Shown: positions 11,168-22,939, numbered from the stretch's first letter. The stretch is DNA of 64,000 nucleotides from Hepsetus odoe (GCA_017165825.1 CM029382.1:22577941-22641940), one strand, 5' to 3'. Numbers and translations: made by a program. The notes: a model not told the origin generated them from the sequence alone.

Positions 11168-11436
11168 GTGGGGCAGCGGTGGCCTAGCGGTTAGGGCGTT
11201 AGCCGCATGATCGGAGGATCGGGGGTTCAAACCCCTTCCCAATAGGTTGCCCTGAGGTACCTTTGAGCAAGGTACAGTCCCCATCACTGCTCCCTGGGCG
11301 CTTTCAATAGCTGCCCACTGCTGCACGGGTTTGAGTGTGCATGGGTTAAATGCAGAGGTCCAATTTCGTTGTGGTTCATGTGTGCTGTGCCGTGACCTTG
11401 CAATGACAAGGGTTGTCACTTTCACTTTCACTTTTA
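11168..11436 (+). mobile_element. SINE-A, near full length (reference copy)
   Basis: This is one of the best copies. The head 'ggggcagcggtggcctagcg' contains an A-box (tggcctagcgg) and is followed by B-box 'gggttcaaacc'. The core is 'ttgccctgaggtacctttga', then 'ctgctccctgggcgc' and 'gctgcccactgctgcacggg'. The 3' end is 'gttgtggttcatgtgtgctg' plus 'tcactttcactttcactttt'. A- and B-box spacing fits an internal RNA polymerase III promoter. Length is about 270 bp. Confidence 0.92.
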
Positions 11437-11792
11437 TTATCCTACCCACCTATAGAGACAGCCAATCCGATCATGATCTCTCAGACCTTCAGTGATTTTT
11501 TTCCCCCCAAGATGGGACCATTAGGGAGCTCTCATTGGTGGATTTTGATGATGTGGTTCCATTTTTTCTCATCGATAGGGAATAAGCAGGTCATGAGCAG
11601 TTAAACCGACCTTCTAGAATGATAATAAGAAGGTTCGATCCAAGCGCTGGCTGTGCTGTAGCCCAGATATTGACTTTAGGTCTGTTTGGCCCCAAAAATG
11701 GCTCAAGATGGGAACAGCAATTTAAAATAATAACAAAAACAATTTCAGCAATTACCTGTCAAACATGCAGTATAGTGGAGTTAGTCAGCAGG

Positions 11793-11793
<1 letters not shown>

Positions 11794-11838
<45 letters not shown>
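11794..11838. repeat. (CA)n microsatellite
   Basis: A perfect 45-base CA run. Confidence 0.97.
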
Positions 11839-11840
<2 letters not shown>

Positions 11841-12125
11841 ATTGACCTTTATTACTTTTCCATTTCTGCCTCTTGTCATGATGACCATTTCAGAGACACG
11901 CCTGCCGTCCTCTTCTGTGTCATCCTGGTCTGTATCCGTCCATATTTCCTCTTTTTTTCCTGCAGACATTTAAGCCCTGGGATCAGTAATGGGATGAAAA
12001 CCCCCGATGAGATTAGCTGATATTTTTTATTTGATTACTTTGATTATTTGGCTTTCAATTCCACCACATGGCCACTTTGCCGTATAAATCATTAGCACTC
12101 ATTTTTCTAAATGCGTGATTCGGTC

Positions 12126-12301
12126 TTAGTGTTTAGAGACTAGGCGCTGGATCAGAAGGTCGTGGGTTCGAATCCCTGACCAGAGGGAAACCCCCTTGAC
12201 CAAGGTACTGTCCCCATCACTGCTCCCTCTGCTAGCAATGGTGTGTGGGAGGAATGCAGAGGTTGTGATTGATGTTCACGGTGGCAGTCACTTTCACTTC
12301 A
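12126..12301 (+). mobile_element. SINE-A
   Basis: B-box 'gggttcgaatccc' is intact. Core 'caaggtactgtccccatcac' and terminal 'ggcagtcactttcacttc' are present; the 'gctgcc' section is shortened. Confidence 0.82.
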
Positions 12302-12435
12302 GCCTCTCCTCCACTGGGCTTTGGAACTATATCTGGAGGAAATGTTTTGCTCGGGAACTCTCTAGCACAGTTCTCCTTTCTGATTGGTTGCTGCTGAGCT
12401 CATAACTTCCTTTTGATGTCCCCAAAAAAACCAGA

Positions 12436-12606
12436 ACAAAATGCATTCTCAGTTTTTAACCTACACACACCGTGCAGCAGGGGGCAGCCATATCCAGCAC
12501 CTGGGGAGCAGTGACAGGGACGGTACCTTGCTCAAGGGTACCTCAGATCAAACCTACAACCTTCTGATCCTGGGGCCTAGTGCCTAAACATTAGGACACC
12601 GTTAGA
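12436..12606 (-). mobile_element. SINE-A
   Basis: Minus orientation: 'gtgcagcagggggcagccat', 'ggtaccttgctcaagggtac' and 'aacattaggacacc' head. The far 3' end is missing. Confidence 0.85.
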
Positions 12607-12609
12607 ATG

Positions 12610-14350
12610 TGTCCAAATTGCATCTAAAACACATTCAAAAGGTCTTGCTTATTACAGTAGTACAATGTTTGATGTGGCCAGTGCCAAACACTGTTTCCCT
12701 TTTTTTATAGCGTGCCACCATACTCGGTGTTGAAGGGCGAAGCTCACGCACACACTGCGTCACCCAGCACACCAACCAGCAGCTCAAAATGCTTAAAGGG
12801 AAGCATGCACTGTCTGATTCCATCTACGTTATGTAGAGCATCTCCACACTGACTTCTTTCCACTCACTGCAGGGTTCCCACACTGCTTCAAAGACAAAAA
12901 ATCCTCAAAACCATGCCAACACTTTTTAAAGGCCCATTTTAAAGAGGAACAATTTAAAACGACATCAAACACATTTCTAAGAAACACCTTTAGTCCAAAA
13001 ATTCTCATGTTTAGAATAAAGTCACAGCTCATTGCTAGTCAAAACAGCCAATTAAGGTTTTTAATTTCAGAGGGAAAAAAAAATATGTAAACACACGTTG
13101 GTAAAATTTTACTTTAGGTTGATGAAATTACCAGATACCTGTCCTTTAATTCCCAGAGTGATAAGTTGTCCTCTCACAGCGTTAGGATGGACAGAAACCA
13201 GCATTGTAACAGGCCTTGCATTGTTGTTATCAGTCCCACTTTCTCACTACAGGAACATAAGCTTCTTTTTTTTTCAATCATTTTCAGTTTAATATGCAAG
13301 TGATGTGATAATTGTAGATCTGATCTCTTTAGAAATCCCTCCTTTAGCCATTTTAGATACATATGCAAAAGAAATGTGCAAGACAGCTGAGGTGTGTGAG
13401 GGTAGTTGCATTAAATTTCCTGTTAAAAAAAAAAAAAGGATGATGTTGAATGGTCATGAAAATACTACAAAGCACTGCCACATATTTGGTCCCTCCAGGT
13501 TCCCCAATTTTCTAGTACTTTGGGAAGCCTGTGGGTGGTTCTCAACAATTTTATCAACAATAAATGCTCAGATGGTTTTATAGAAATTTAAGGCAGCAAA
13601 TTGCTGGTGGCACCACTGGTTATCAGAGAGGTCTGCCAGTGATACATCTCCACAGAATTTCCAGGTAAAGCAGCATTTGTCATTCTCGTCATGCTGGTAA
13701 ACTGGTGTCCGGCAGTGCGACAGTTTGATGGTTCTAAATCCATTGAAGCCTCAGGAACTATAATGAAAGGAATGGCCTGATAATGCCAGAGGAATTTTAA
13801 AAAGTGAATTACTGGCTGTCAGTGCTCACACTGGCATCTTTAGGGAAGTTTTCATTGGTGGATTCACACAGTGTGAAGCTCTGGGAACTAATGGAATCAA
13901 AGCCATGCTGAGATTAGGGGATTTTTTTCACATTTGATTACTGGTTATCAGTGCCCTCGTTGATGCCTTTGAGCTCACAGGAAAGATGAGAACTGTGATC
14001 CCATAGGCTGTTCCATCAAGAATCCATAATGTAGGGATGGTTCACCAATGGCACAACTGAGATTCAGAATAGTGCCCTCCAGGTTGAACCTCATCTCATT
14101 GCTGTGAATCAAATTTCAGTGAACAAGGAGAACTGGATACTGCTTGAAATGGTAACAGGAGGGTCACCTCAAACTCTTAGATTAACGGTTTTGAAGTTCT
14201 GCAACCATTGAAAACCTAGGACCTCTAATGATGAGCAATCTAGATGTTTATCAGCAACATCACCCCAAGATCCAATGGAAAGCATTCTAAGATGATTTTC
14301 TACACACCTCCAGAACATGGATGGGATAATTGGTTCTCAGGGTGGTACTT
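12610..14350. other. Unique AT-rich stretch, no gene recognised
   Basis: Six-frame reading gives only short unrelated open frames. No clear repeat family, microsatellite above 20 bases, or paired splice sites around an open exon were seen. Confidence 0.5.
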
Positions 14351-14352
14351 CT

Positions 14353-14600
14353 GTAAGTGAAAGTGACCATTTTGTCATTGTGAACACCGCAACATGGCCA
14401 CAGTGCACCACAAGGAAATGTTTCTTCTGCATCTGATACTTGCATCCACAGTGTAGTAGTGAGCAGCCATATCTAGCACCCATGGAGCAGTGATGGAGAT
14501 GATACCTTGCTCAAAGGTATTTCGAGGCAACCTACTGGTCCAGGAATCGAACCCATGAACCTCTGATAATGGTCCTAAACCACTAGGCCCGTGCTGCCCA
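14353..14600 (-). mobile_element. SINE-A, near full length
   Basis: Minus orientation from 'aagtgaaagtgaccattttg' to 'ccactaggcccgtgctgccc'. The body is diverged ('gataccttgctcaaaggtat'), suggesting an old insertion. Confidence 0.85.
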
Positions 14601-14604
14601 TGTC

Positions 14605-15760
14605 AATTCCACATTGTATGACACAAAGAAAATCATGGAGTGATGGATGAAGAAGTCCATCAAGAAGTCCATCGAGAAGCTCTCGTCAATAGTTCCCAAA
14701 TGATAACATGCTAACGGGCCCCAAGGCATAGTCGACCAATCACAACATGAGTCTTATCCCAATTAAGAATGGCCACTGGGTACCACTTTCAGCTGCACAC
14801 AAAGGTGACCATGAAATGGACACATTGCTTTGAACTCTCAATCCCACGATGCGCCAGAAAGGGCTGTGAGATGTTAGCGGAAGGCGCTTTGAACTTTTGG
14901 CCTGCAAAATGAATTATCTGGAGACTTTTAGATCTTTTAGGCTTTCACCGAATGTTTTCTTTTTCAAGGGTTCTTTCAAAAGACTGAGCTGCCATGTTTT
15001 AGAGATAACGGAGTCCAATTTGCAGGATGTGAGAGTCAGAGATAATTAATAGTGATTGTGTATAATTACTCCATAATCTCTGTACCTCTGGAAGTGTTCG
15101 TGATAATGTTTGAATATGCAGTGCAAAAAATCTGAACCTTTTTCTATGCATTCTTCTAAAGTACAAGGAGGAATCTGTAAATAAGAGAGTGCAATGTTTG
15201 TGCAGAAGTTCTAAAAGCAGATTCTAGATGTGGCATTTATATCTAGGTTGGGTTGTTGTTGTTTCTATAGAGACAAACCAGTAATGCACTACAAGAATAG
15301 AAAGTGTTACAGTTTGCTAGAAAGCTTAAAGAAATGCTTGTTTGCTCTGGGATGAAGATCAGATGAAATGAAAAATGAAAAATCCTAGGATGTAAGCTAA
15401 TGATTGTTGGGGAAATATGGTGGTGGCAGCATCCTGAACTGCTGCTGCTGAAACTATTTTGTTACTAATATTGGATCTGCTCTTGACTCACCTTGAACCT
15501 CCTCTCCTCAGGAGATCAGTATGAGGCTTTTTTCAGTTCAGGCTCCTCAGGGGTCGCCTGAAGATACACCTTTTCAATAGCTAGATTAATAAACTTTCCT
15601 GACTAGCCCTACACTTATACCTTTCTACGCTTTCTTCTACCAAAAAAGAAAAAACCATTTGACTCTAATATTTGGGTAAGTTGGTGTAAATATAGACAAC
15701 TTTTGTCTTAGTCAGTGAATACAGCATGGATGGGATCACTGGTTCTCAGAGTGCAGCACA
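14605..15760. other. No gene or repeat recognised
   Basis: Unique-looking AT-rich sequence without a convincing open frame. Confidence 0.5.
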
Positions 15761-15763
15761 ATG

Positions 15764-15998
15764 AAATGTTTCTTTGCCTCCATGTCTTCTGGTCCCCTGC
15801 ATCTTCCTCTTTCACACCAACGTCCTGCATCTCCTCTTTCACCGCACTCATAAACCTCCTCTTTGTCGTTCTTTTTCTCCTCTTTTCTGACAGCTCCATC
15901 TTCAACATCCTTCTTCTGTTATACTCCTTGCCTCTCCTCTGGACATGTCCAAAACAATGCAATCTCACTTATCATAGACTCTACTGTGCAACTTTCTC
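15764..15998 (-). pseudogene. Non-LTR retrotransposon RT C-terminal remnant
   Basis: On the minus strand the frame reads LHCFGHVQRRGKEY, RRRMLKMELSEKRRKR and VKEEDAGDQKTWRQR. These match the post-polymerase C-terminal region of a fish non-LTR (RTE/jockey-like) reverse transcriptase and the other three copies in this window. Only about 80 residues survive, and the polymerase catalytic motifs are absent. This is a 5'-truncated dead copy. Confidence 0.8.
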
Positions 15999-15999
15999 A

Positions 16000-17275
16000 G
16001 GCCATGAACGAAGACAGAAAGCTTCATAAAAAGACAGGAATTGCAAATGATTGCTTCACAGCTCTGGAAAAGCATAACCTGGGAAGATGCCCGGCATCGT
16101 TTTTATGGTTCACAGACCAAGAACTACACTAATTTTATTTAAGCAGGTCCTGAATTTGCAACTGCGTTCACCCAAAATAAATACAAATACCTTCAAATCA
16201 AAGCTGACATTAGCCTCACGGTCAAGTTTCATTCCGAATTTCTGACCCCAAGCATCCAACAATGCCCCCTGACAGCGAGATCAGCAGTGAAATGAGAGGA
16301 AGGCCTTTTTCTGACATCATCTTTTAGCCTTTGACCAAACCTTGCCCTGGAAACAGCCAGTAGTCCATTCTGCTTCTCTCACACCGGCTTGATGGCTTTT
16401 CTTGTGTGTATTGCAAGAGGGAGAGAGTGATTCTCAGACAGATGGCCAGAGAGATCAGTAATATCTAAAGGGAGCAGAAAGATAATTGCGCCTACACGAA
16501 ATGAGGAAAAAATGATTTAATAACACCAAACAGTTTCTAGGAAGTGATTACGCCCAGACAAAACAGACATTAGACGTGAACGATGACCCAAGGGGGGAAA
16601 GTGAGATGCAGGGAAGTGGAAGAATTACAAGCTGTAATTTTGCCTACGTGTAGCAATCAGTTGCTGAAATTGTTGTTTACCCTGCCACGATGATCTTTTG
16701 TTCAACAATTATTTGGTACCAGCAGGAATTTAGTGGTAAAAAAACAGAAGGTTGGTAAATGGTGGGCAATCATGTGCAGTCATTCCAAAATGTGCCTAAA
16801 TAATCCTCCTGTGAGGTGATGTGTCCAGACTTTTGACGAGTACTCTAGCTGTACAAGTACGGAGAGATAGCAAAAGAGGTTGTCCATCACTGACTCATCC
16901 AGACTTGTGTCCGAATACATTTCTGAAAAAGAAATCCCTTAACCTCCAGCCCGTTCCCCATGTGTCTCTTTGAGATTAGCAGCCCATTACAGCAGCCAAG
17001 CTTCAGCCAGGAAAGATATAGCAGGAGGTGTGATATCGGTTCTCTTCCTCGTTCCGCCCACTCCATTTTCACTCAGTTGGAGGGGATGGTGTGAGTATAA
17101 AAGTAACATAAAAGGCTGTCAGGTCATGTGGTCAAACATGTGCATGCCTTTTCTATACTGTATATATGTTCACTACAGGCCAGAGGTTTGGGCTAACCCT
17201 CAGATTAAAAAAGGAAATTAGAAATACTTAAAATAATTGAAGCTGGTTGGGTTTGAAGTGTAATGTAAGAATAAG
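16000..17275. other. Low-repeat unique block
   Basis: No gene or repeat recognised. The portion 16240-16650 is relatively repeat-free and of mixed composition, so it could be conserved noncoding DNA, but nothing in the sequence alone proves it. Confidence 0.4.
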
Positions 17276-17277
17276 CT

Positions 17278-17392
17278 TTGGCCTAGTGTATAGGGATTAG
17301 CCCCCAGGATTACAAAGCTGTGGGTTCAAGTCCCAGACCAGTAGGTTGCCCTGAGGTACCCTAGAGCAAGGTAACATCCCCATCACAGAAGG
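17278..17392 (+). mobile_element. SINE-A 5' half
   Basis: A-box 'tggcctagtgtatagg', B-box 'gggttcaagtccc' and core 'agtaggttgccctgaggtac' are present; it stops after 'atccccatcac'. Confidence 0.82.
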
Positions 17393-17439
17393 AATTGTTT
17401 GATGTTGAAGAACTGAGTGATTATTTTTCATTTTTCATT

Positions 17440-17700
17440 TCCCCAAATCTTCAGATCTTCCTATCAACGCTGCCGAACGTCAACATGCCGCCTCCATGTT
17501 TCACTGTAGGAACAATACATTCTGTGTTGTCCTTTCCCTCCATCCACTTCCATCCACATAAATCCTTTACTTCCGATAAATCACTGACACTCTCAACCAT
17601 CCACAAGGCTTGCTCTCAGTCCTGAACACTCCAGTGTTTGTGTTTTTTGGCCCACAGTCGGCTCTTTTTATTGTACACGCCACAAAGTGAAGCTTTTCTC
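17440..17700 (-). pseudogene. Possible Tc1-like transposase remnant
   Basis: On the minus strand, the reading IVPTVKHGGGM is visible near 17480-17520. It resembles the conserved VPTVKHGGG segment of Tc1 transposases. The remaining frame is not convincingly alignable by eye and no terminal repeats are seen. Assignment rests on one short motif. Confidence 0.35.
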
Positions 17701-18224
17701 TCAGCAGCTGGAGATTCTGACACAGAATTAAAACACAAAATGAACTCCAGTCACTGAAGACAGACCTGATACTGATTCTTCAGAACCAATAGTTTAATTA
17801 TTTTCGGTTAAATGATGTGTCATGTTTAGATTTGGGACCTGTATATTGTATGTATATAGATAAATATATAAAACACTTTCAGTGGTGGACAGGTGTCAGC
17901 ATGGGTCCTCTGCTTGGTCAGCAGTCCAATACATAAGCGCTGTGGGACACTTGTATCTTTTCCAAAACGTTTTCTTGCTTTTTAGCTTTTCTGTATGATC
18001 ACAGCAAGTCAAGCAAACCTTGGGAGTCCCTGTTCCGGTTGTCCTTCCTTGGACCAGCCACAGGACAAGATCTGCCTTTTATGCAACAATCTGGGTTTAC
18101 AGTATTAAGCAGGAAGTGATCAGTCAGTTCAGGAGTGTGAGGTGCTGAGTGACACTGACAATGGTAAGTGACAGCCACACATGTGAACATGTGCAACATC
18201 CAGACGTCTTTGTCAGAGAGTCTC

Positions 18225-18312
18225 CAACATGGCTGGTCTTTTTGGGGTGTTTCCAGTGTGCAACAGTTAGTTCTGACCAAAAGTGATCCAAGAAGAGGCA
18301 ACTGGTGACAGA
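18225..18312 (+). mobile_element. Possible Tc1/mariner-type fragment
   Basis: 'gtttccagtgtgcaacagtt' and 'gaccaaaagtgatccaagaa' resemble a recurrent fish DNA-transposon segment. The fragment is short and the frame is not intact. Confidence 0.3.
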
Positions 18313-18423
18313 TCACTGAAATATCTAAAGGAAATAACATCTCTAATAATACTGGGTAATGTATGGCAGCACCTACATATGTTATTATAAATACACTGGC
18401 ATTTGGCTTTTCTGTGTGCGTTC

Positions 18424-18534
18424 GTGTGTGTGTGTGTGTGTGTCACTCATGCTGTGCTGAGTCTCTGATGTTCTTTTTTCTCTTATCTTCCCTTAGACAG
18501 TGGAACTGGACTAATATTACAGCCTTATCTTTAA

Positions 18535-18571
<37 letters not shown>

Positions 18572-18618
18572 CCTGTTTACTCTTGTGTACCCCACTATAA
18601 ACAGGCCAGGATCAATGG

Positions 18619-18666
<48 letters not shown>
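18424..18666. repeat. GT, CA and GT tracts in alternating orientation
   Basis: (GT)n at 18424-18443, (CA)n at 18539-18568 and (GT)n at 18621-18666 lie within 245 bases, so long complementary hairpins are possible. Confidence 0.95.
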
Positions 18667-18674
<8 letters not shown>

Positions 18675-18852
18675 TGTGTTTGTCACATTCATGGCTGGTG
18701 TGATATGCTGGAGAGAAAAAGGGTGCAGTGATGATGTAATGCTAAGAGAAGAGCACTTGCAACAGGAGGGCTGGGGTTCCGCCCCCAGGACTGCCAGAAA
18801 AAGTTAGGGTGGATTAAGCATAAACTAAATTTACACCTTTACTGCCGCCTGG

Positions 18853-19100
18853 GTGTGGACACCGGTGGCCTAGTGGTATCCTAGTAGGCCCCAGGATCAG
18901 AAGGCCGTGGGTTGGGATCCTAGAGTAGTAGGTTGCTTTAAGCAAGGTACCGTCCCCATCACTGCTCCCCGGGCACTTTAAATAGCTGCCCCCTGCTGCA
19001 CGGTGTGCTTGGGTGAAAAGCCAAGGTTGTATTTTGTTGTGGTTCACTGTGTGCTTTGCCGTGTTTCACAATGACAAGGACTAGTCACTTTCACTTTCAA
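18853..19100 (+). mobile_element. SINE-A, near full length
   Basis: Head 'ggtggcctagtggtatccta', core 'aagcaaggtaccgtccccat', 'gctgccccctgctgcacggt' and 3' end 'gttgtggttcactgtgtgct' plus 'agtcactttcactttc'. The B-box is damaged (gggttgggatcc). Confidence 0.9.
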
Positions 19101-19129
19101 CGCTTTCCTTTCAAGTTTGCTAGGTTCAT

Positions 19130-20545
19130 TCCTTGGTGTCGCAGGTCGCTGTTGGGCTTTTCTTGGCTTCTGAGGTGTTCCAGGTGGTTGCTATGTAGTT
19201 TCCGAGGTGGATACTAGATGTCTGCTATGGTGTCCTAGGTGACTGCTAGGTATGGTGCCAGATGATGCTGCATTACAACTGGTGGTTGCTATGCTGCTTT
19301 TGGTGGGAATGTGGGTGCTTGGAAGTGGCTTTTGGTTTTCAGGGTGGTTGCTAATTGGTTTTTTTATGAAATCTCTGTTTGCTGGTAGGGTGGTGCTGGT
19401 CTATTATGGGCATATGAGCGAAAGGGTGCGAGGCTTTGCCCTCCTTTCATTCCTGTATAAAAAAGTGGTGCATTCATAAAGCTGGACACAAATAGCCTTC
19501 TTGATCATATCAGAAGTCAGATCCATCTTCACCCATCGTTAAGACAGTCAAGGTGATGACTTTTTGATTGGGCCATTTTGTCAAGCAGACCTTTTGTCCC
19601 ATTTGTCTAGGGGGAAAGTTATACTTTATACTTTCAAAGCTCCCTTTGCTTTCTTAAATACCGCTGATCTTGTTTGAGAAACATTCGGCTTTTAAACAAT
19701 ATTTGCCACTTTATTACCGTCATGTTTCTTGTGGACAGTGCTTTCCTGGAGACAGTGTTAATTGATTGCATAATGAAAAAATTTTCATGACAAACGTTGG
19801 AATGCTGTTGGTATCCGAGGTGGTTGCTAGGGTGGTGTTAGGTTGCTGTTGTGTCCAAGTTGTTTTCGATGGTTTGCATGTGTTTGAAATGGTGTTTTAC
19901 ATGGTTACTATGACATCCCAGGTGGTTGCCAGAGTGTTGTTGGAATGTTGTGGTATCCCAGGTGGTTGCCAGGGTGTTGTTAGGTTGCTGCCAGGTCCCA
20001 GGTGTTTCCTGTGCTGTGCATGTGTTTGAAATGGTGTTTTATATCGTTACTATGTCATCCCAGGTGGTTGCCAGGGTGTTGTTAGAATGCTGCGGTATCC
20101 CAGGTGGTTGCTAGGGTGTTACTAGGTTGCTGCTGTGTCCTAAGTGTATTTTATCGTATGAATGTGATTGAAATGTTTTTTTAGGTGGTTGCTATGACAT
20201 CCCAGATGGTTGCCAGGGTGTTGTTAGGTTTCTGTTGTGTAAATGATATTTGCTCTGGTAGATTTTGGTTGATATGGTGCTGTTTATGTGATTACTTTGG
20301 TATCTTCTGTGGTTACTAGGGTGTTGATAGGTTGGTGTTGTCTCTTAGGTGGTTCCTAGGGTGTTGATAGGTTATTGTTTTGCTCCAGGTATTTGCTATG
20401 GTGAGCATCTTTGTTGTTATGGTATTCGTGAAGTGGTTGCCATGGTATCCCAGGCAGCTCTGAGGTTTTTGTTAGGTTGCTACCATGTTCCACATGTTAT
20501 CTTTGCTTGTGTGTTTTAGGTCTTATGCTATTTCTGGTGGTTCTA
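19130..20545. repeat. Degenerate 'ggtggttgc' minisatellite with ~142-bp higher-order period
   Basis: Variants of 'cccaggtggttgccagggtg' followed by 'ttgttagg' recur throughout. A larger module starting 'gcatgtgtttgaaatggtgt' begins at 19876 and 20018, with a diverged copy near 20157, giving a period near 140-142 bp. Divergence rises at both edges. Valine/leucine-rich open frames here come from the repeat. Confidence 0.85.
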
Positions 20546-20565
20546 CTGTGGTTACCATGCTTGTG

Positions 20566-20646
20566 CATGTATGGGTAAAATGCAGAGGTTGAGTCTCATT
20601 GTGTTCTGCGCTGTGTTACAAAATGCCAAGAATAGTCACTTTCACA
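20566..20646 (+). mobile_element. SINE-A 3' end
   Basis: 'gggtaaaatgcagaggttga' to 'aatagtcactttcac' is the family 3' terminus only. It is embedded at the edge of the 'ggtggttgc' array, which continues briefly after it. Confidence 0.7.
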
Positions 20647-20984
20647 TACACGTTCATGCTTTCCCAGGTGGTTGCTTGAGTTTTGCTTACTGGCGGCTTG
20701 TTGGCAGAACTTCTAAGCTTTTTCAGCAGTAGAGCAATTTCAGTGGGATAAATAGCTTGATTAACTTAGGCATGCTCAGTCTTAAAGTTTGGGCACTTTT
20801 ACTCATTAGTCCCAGATGGGGCGGAGCAGGAGGTTCTGGACTAGAGCGTGTGTGTGGTGAAGATTGCCTACTTGGGCAGTTTTTTGTAAATGGAAAGGTT
20901 CTGGTTGGGTCCACTCGATTAGGAGAGATTAGGGCAGCTTGAACAGCACAACTGCCAGTCAGGGTTAGCCTTAACAGCAGAGCC

Positions 20985-20986
<2 letters not shown>

Positions 20987-21041
<55 letters not shown>

Positions 21042-21125
21042 TTTGCAGCATGATGAACTACCAGGGCCGAGTTAGACCGTATGGGTTTGTCCTGAATGAC
21101 ATGCTGGGATTTAGAGTCCTCAAGG

Positions 21126-21174
<49 letters not shown>
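20987..21174. repeat. Two (GT)n tracts
   Basis: GT runs at 20987-21037 and 21127-21174 flank about 90 bases of unique sequence. Confidence 0.96.
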
Positions 21175-21175
<1 letters not shown>

Positions 21176-21415
21176 TAGAGGAGGCTGTAGATAAGGTGTG
21201 GAAGCAGGAAGTTTGCTGTAGCAGTAGCTTGCAGAAAGTTAAGAAGCTTGACAAAACACAAGCTTATCTCCTAAAAGACCCCTCCTGAATTACTGACAGG
21301 GCAATTTTTAACCTCACACACATACGCGTACGCTCATACACACACACACACACACACACACACGCAACTTCTCTGTGTTTGTCCTCTACCCACACCATTT
21401 TGTGAGGGTAAACAT

Positions 21416-21435
21416 TATATATATATATATATATA
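21416..21435. repeat. (TA)n tract at MITE left edge
   Basis: A short TA run directly abuts the MITE terminus. This fits TA target-site preference of Tc1/mariner elements. Confidence 0.85.
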
Positions 21436-21896
21436 CAGTACTGTGCAAAAGTTTTAGGCAGGTGTGGAAAAAATGCTGTAAACAAAGAATGCTTTTCAGA
21501 AATGCAAGTGTTAATCATTTATTTTCATCAATCAAGAAAATGCAGTGAACGAACAAAAGAGAATCTAAGTCAAATCAATATTTAGTGTGACCACCCTTTG
21601 CCTTCAAAACAGCATCAGTTCTTCTAGGTACACTTGTACACAGTTTTTGAAGGAACTCGGCTGGTCGGTTGTTCCAAACATCTTGGAGAACTAACCACAG
21701 ATCTTCTGTGGATGTAGGCGTCCTCACATCCTTCTGTCTCTTGATGCTGGTAGAAACACCAAATATTGATCTGATTTAGATTTTTCTTTTGTTCGCTTAC
21801 TTTGCATTTTGTAAATTGATAAAAATAAACAATCATTATTTATATTTCTGAAAGCGTTCTGCATTTTTTCCACACCTGCCTAAAACTTTTGCACAG

Positions 21897-21901
<5 letters not shown>
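21436..21901. mobile_element. Tc1/mariner-type MITE with long inverted ends
   Basis: Left end 'cagtactgtgcaaaagtttt' followed by 'aggcaggtgtgg' is repeated in inverted orientation at the right end. Similarity continues inward for about 170 bases ('ttattttcatcaat', 'gaacaaaagagaatct', 'aatatttagtgtgacc'). The middle carries the 'cttctaggtacacttg' region of longer Tc1-like elements but no transposase frame. About 466 bp; non-autonomous. Confidence 0.88.
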
Positions 21902-21961
<60 letters not shown>

Positions 21962-21962
21962 A

Positions 21963-21996
<34 letters not shown>
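21901..21996. repeat. (GT)n-(TA)n-(CA)n compound microsatellite
   Basis: GT to 21958, TA to about 21980, then CA to 21996. The GT and CA arms are complementary across the TA centre, a near-perfect palindrome at the MITE's right edge. Confidence 0.95.
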
Positions 21997-22422
21997 CAAT
22001 GCTTGAACTTTGTCAGGATATAAAACATCATTAAATTCCAGAATCATCATCATTCTCACCCATTAGTTTGTGGGTGTCCAGCACCTGAACCATTTATGTT
22101 CCTTGCTTTAGGACTGAACTCAGGCCAGTATGTCCCCTATAAACTGGTGGATGGGTGGAGGTGGGGATCAGAAAGAAGCTCAATGAATGCACAAATTTGA
22201 GATGGAAAGAAGCAACAGAGAGCAGTGGGAGTTAAAGTGGTGCAGGACTGTGGGAGTGGGAGAGAAAAAGCAAAAGATGTGCGAAATGAAGGTGGGGAGT
22301 GATGGACATATAATGAATGGCGAGAGAGAAGGATGAGGGTACATGGCAGGAAGACAATGAGAAAGAAGAAAAGGAGAGAGAGTAAGAGCACTCATTCTTC
22401 TTGTAGGAGAGTGATACCTGTG

Positions 22423-22436
22423 GTTACCATGACAAC
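22423..22436. promoter_or_regulatory. RFX X-box-like site
   Basis: 'gttaccatgacaac' differs at one position from the palindromic RFX consensus (gttaccatggcaac). Motif match only; no evidence of use. Confidence 0.3.
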
Positions 22437-22529
22437 AGATTTTCTTTTTCTTCTTCAGAATGGTTTTTTTGGCTTTTGGTCGTTAGGCAGAGTGATTGTG
22501 GGTGATAGCTTGTCTTGTTGTTACCATGC

Positions 22530-22935
22530 TCAACCATCGGCATCATCATCATCATCTGCAGCTGCACCAGCACCAGCAGTATTAATATCACCATCATTGT
22601 GATAACATTATTAACATCAGCAGCAACAGCATTGTCATCATCATCTTCACCACCATTGCCATTATCATTGTCATCTGCAGCAGCACCAGCAGCATTAATA
22701 TCACCATCACCATAATCTTCATCACCACATCCTCTTTATTATTATTTATTATTATTAACATCATCATTATCATCATCAGCAGCAGCAGCAGAAGCAGCAT
22801 TAGCAGCATCTTTATCATCTTCACCACCATCATCATCATTGTCACTATTGTCATCACCATTATCATCATCATCATCATCTTTACCATCATTCTCAATCTC
22901 TATGCAAAACTCAAGATTATCATCATCAAGTCTTT
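22530..22935. repeat. Triplet-rich block (CAT/CAG/CAC/ATT)
   Basis: Imperfect trinucleotide runs, mostly atc/cat with agc and acc interspersed, extend for about 400 bases. Methionine-rich and serine-rich open frames on the two strands are translations of it. Confidence 0.9.
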
Positions 22936-22939
22936 GCTT

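Noticed and set aside
11170..11240. tRNA gene at the SINE-A head
   Set aside because: A- and B-box matches are present, but the cloverleaf arms do not pair properly and the same head recurs in many SINE copies.
11036..11449. 137-codon minus-strand frame
   Set aside because: Antisense translation of a SINE-A copy.
11941..11990. Strong splice acceptor-like 'ctctttttttcctgcag'
   Set aside because: No donor within reach of an open protein-like frame, and the frame following it ends in a stop.
17999..18340. 113-codon minus-strand frame
   Set aside because: Overlaps a likely DNA-transposon fragment near 18.25 kb and shows no domain.
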